A DNA stretch of 43,180 nucleotides from Pseudomonadota bacterium (GTDB taxonomy: Bacteria > Pseudomonadota > Alphaproteobacteria > Sphingomonadales > Sphingomonadaceae): NCBI GenBank assembly GCA_029550345.1, contig JAKPHK010000040.1:1-43180 (forward strand), in the 5' to 3' direction. Below are positions 43,021-43,180 of the stretch, in pieces (the first letter of the stretch is position 1; each line of letters begins with the position of its first letter). A program made the position numbers and the translations under genes. The notes under the pieces were generated by a model, which worked only from the letters and a program-made list of their open reading frames with translations, searched no databases and was not told where the DNA came from.

Positions 43021-43180
43021 TTACATGCCGGAACCCGGACCGTAGGTGATTTCCACCCGGCGGTTCTGGAGTTCACGCACGCCGTCCGCAGTGGGGACGC
43101 GGTTGTTGGTTTCACCGAAGCCCTGGCTGGTGATCGCCGAACCCGGGATCCCGTGCGAGGTCAGGTAAGACGTAACCGAA
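43021..43180 (-). CDS. OmpA-family protein, C-terminal end (cut by window edge)
   Basis: The last 52 or so codons of a gene that runs off the right edge. The ending TSQGFGETNNRVPTADGVRE and LQNRRVEITYGPGSGM is the C-terminal half of an OmpA-like peptidoglycan-binding domain; NRRVEI is the usual closing strand with the Arg that contacts diaminopimelate. The final Gly/Ser-rich tail is short. Whether it has a beta-barrel or is a Pal-type lipoprotein cannot be seen here. The stop TAA is at 43021-43023. Confidence 0.9.
   Translation of the reverse strand, partial: SVTSYLTSHGIPGSAITSQGFGETNNRVPTADGVRELQNRRVEITYGPGSGM

Overview
The window is GC-rich (roughly 65%) DNA from an alphaproteobacterium, most likely a sphingomonad (order Sphingomonadales, Erythrobacter/Novosphingobium/Sphingopyxis type). 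Pointers are a MipZ division ATPase, a petA-petB-petC bc1 operon, a TonB-ExbB-ExbD-ExbD cluster with long Ala/Pro tails, an inositol-monophosphatase-type HisN, a PgmG-like hexose phosphomutase and an aminopeptidase N of the alphaproteobacterial kind. The genus is inference. Almost everything right of about 2.66 kb looks like ordinary chromosome with tightly packed genes.

Layout: (1) 1-2.59 kb is the end of an integrated element: one unrecognised gene and a P4-type tyrosine integrase next to tRNA-Gly(TCC). Four ATACCCCC sites lie upstream of the integrase. (2) 2.8-6.3 kb holds aquaporin aqpZ, convergent with the cytochrome bc1 operon petABC. (3) 6.5-9.9 kb holds pepN and pgeF. At 9.94-10.21 kb follows a 270-bp element with perfect 34-bp inverted ends (MITE-like). 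(4) 10.2-15 kb holds a short-chain dehydrogenase-like protein, an EamA permease translationally coupled to a threonine aldolase, a small GNAT protein, a 42-aa membrane peptide, a SnoaL-like protein and panC. (5) 15-21.3 kb holds mipZ, a membrane J-domain protein, a phosphomannomutase/phosphoglucomutase, a MgtC/DUF4010 membrane protein and an Lhr-type helicase. (6) 21.4-24.1 kb is the tonB-exbB-exbD-exbD cluster. (7) 24.4-31.9 kb holds a secreted unknown, homoserine dehydrogenase, another secreted unknown, class II fructose bisphosphatase, a YitT-like protein, PRPP synthetase, an AraC regulator and hisN. (8) 31.9-35.3 kb is a likely four-gene operon, read leftward: DUF442 protein, small membrane unknown, sterol-desaturase-family hydroxylase, GMC oxidoreductase. 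(9) 35.6-40.8 kb holds a cold-shock protein with an RGG tail and two cold-shock domains, argD-argF-hslO, a DUF3617-like protein and queC. (10) 40.8-43.18 kb holds a large MFS transporter, a Cu/Zn superoxide dismutase lipoprotein and the 3' end of an OmpA-family gene cut by the window edge.

The items most worth a second look are the structured inverted-repeat element at 9939-10208, the repeat cluster upstream of the integrase, the RGG/double cold-shock protein with a 16-bp palindrome upstream, the lipid-oxidation-like operon containing an unrecognised membrane protein, and the MFS transporter with two extra helices. No CRISPR array, rRNA or toxin-antitoxin pair was seen, and I found no clearly new defence or biosynthetic system. 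All function calls are from reading motifs by eye; no database search was run.
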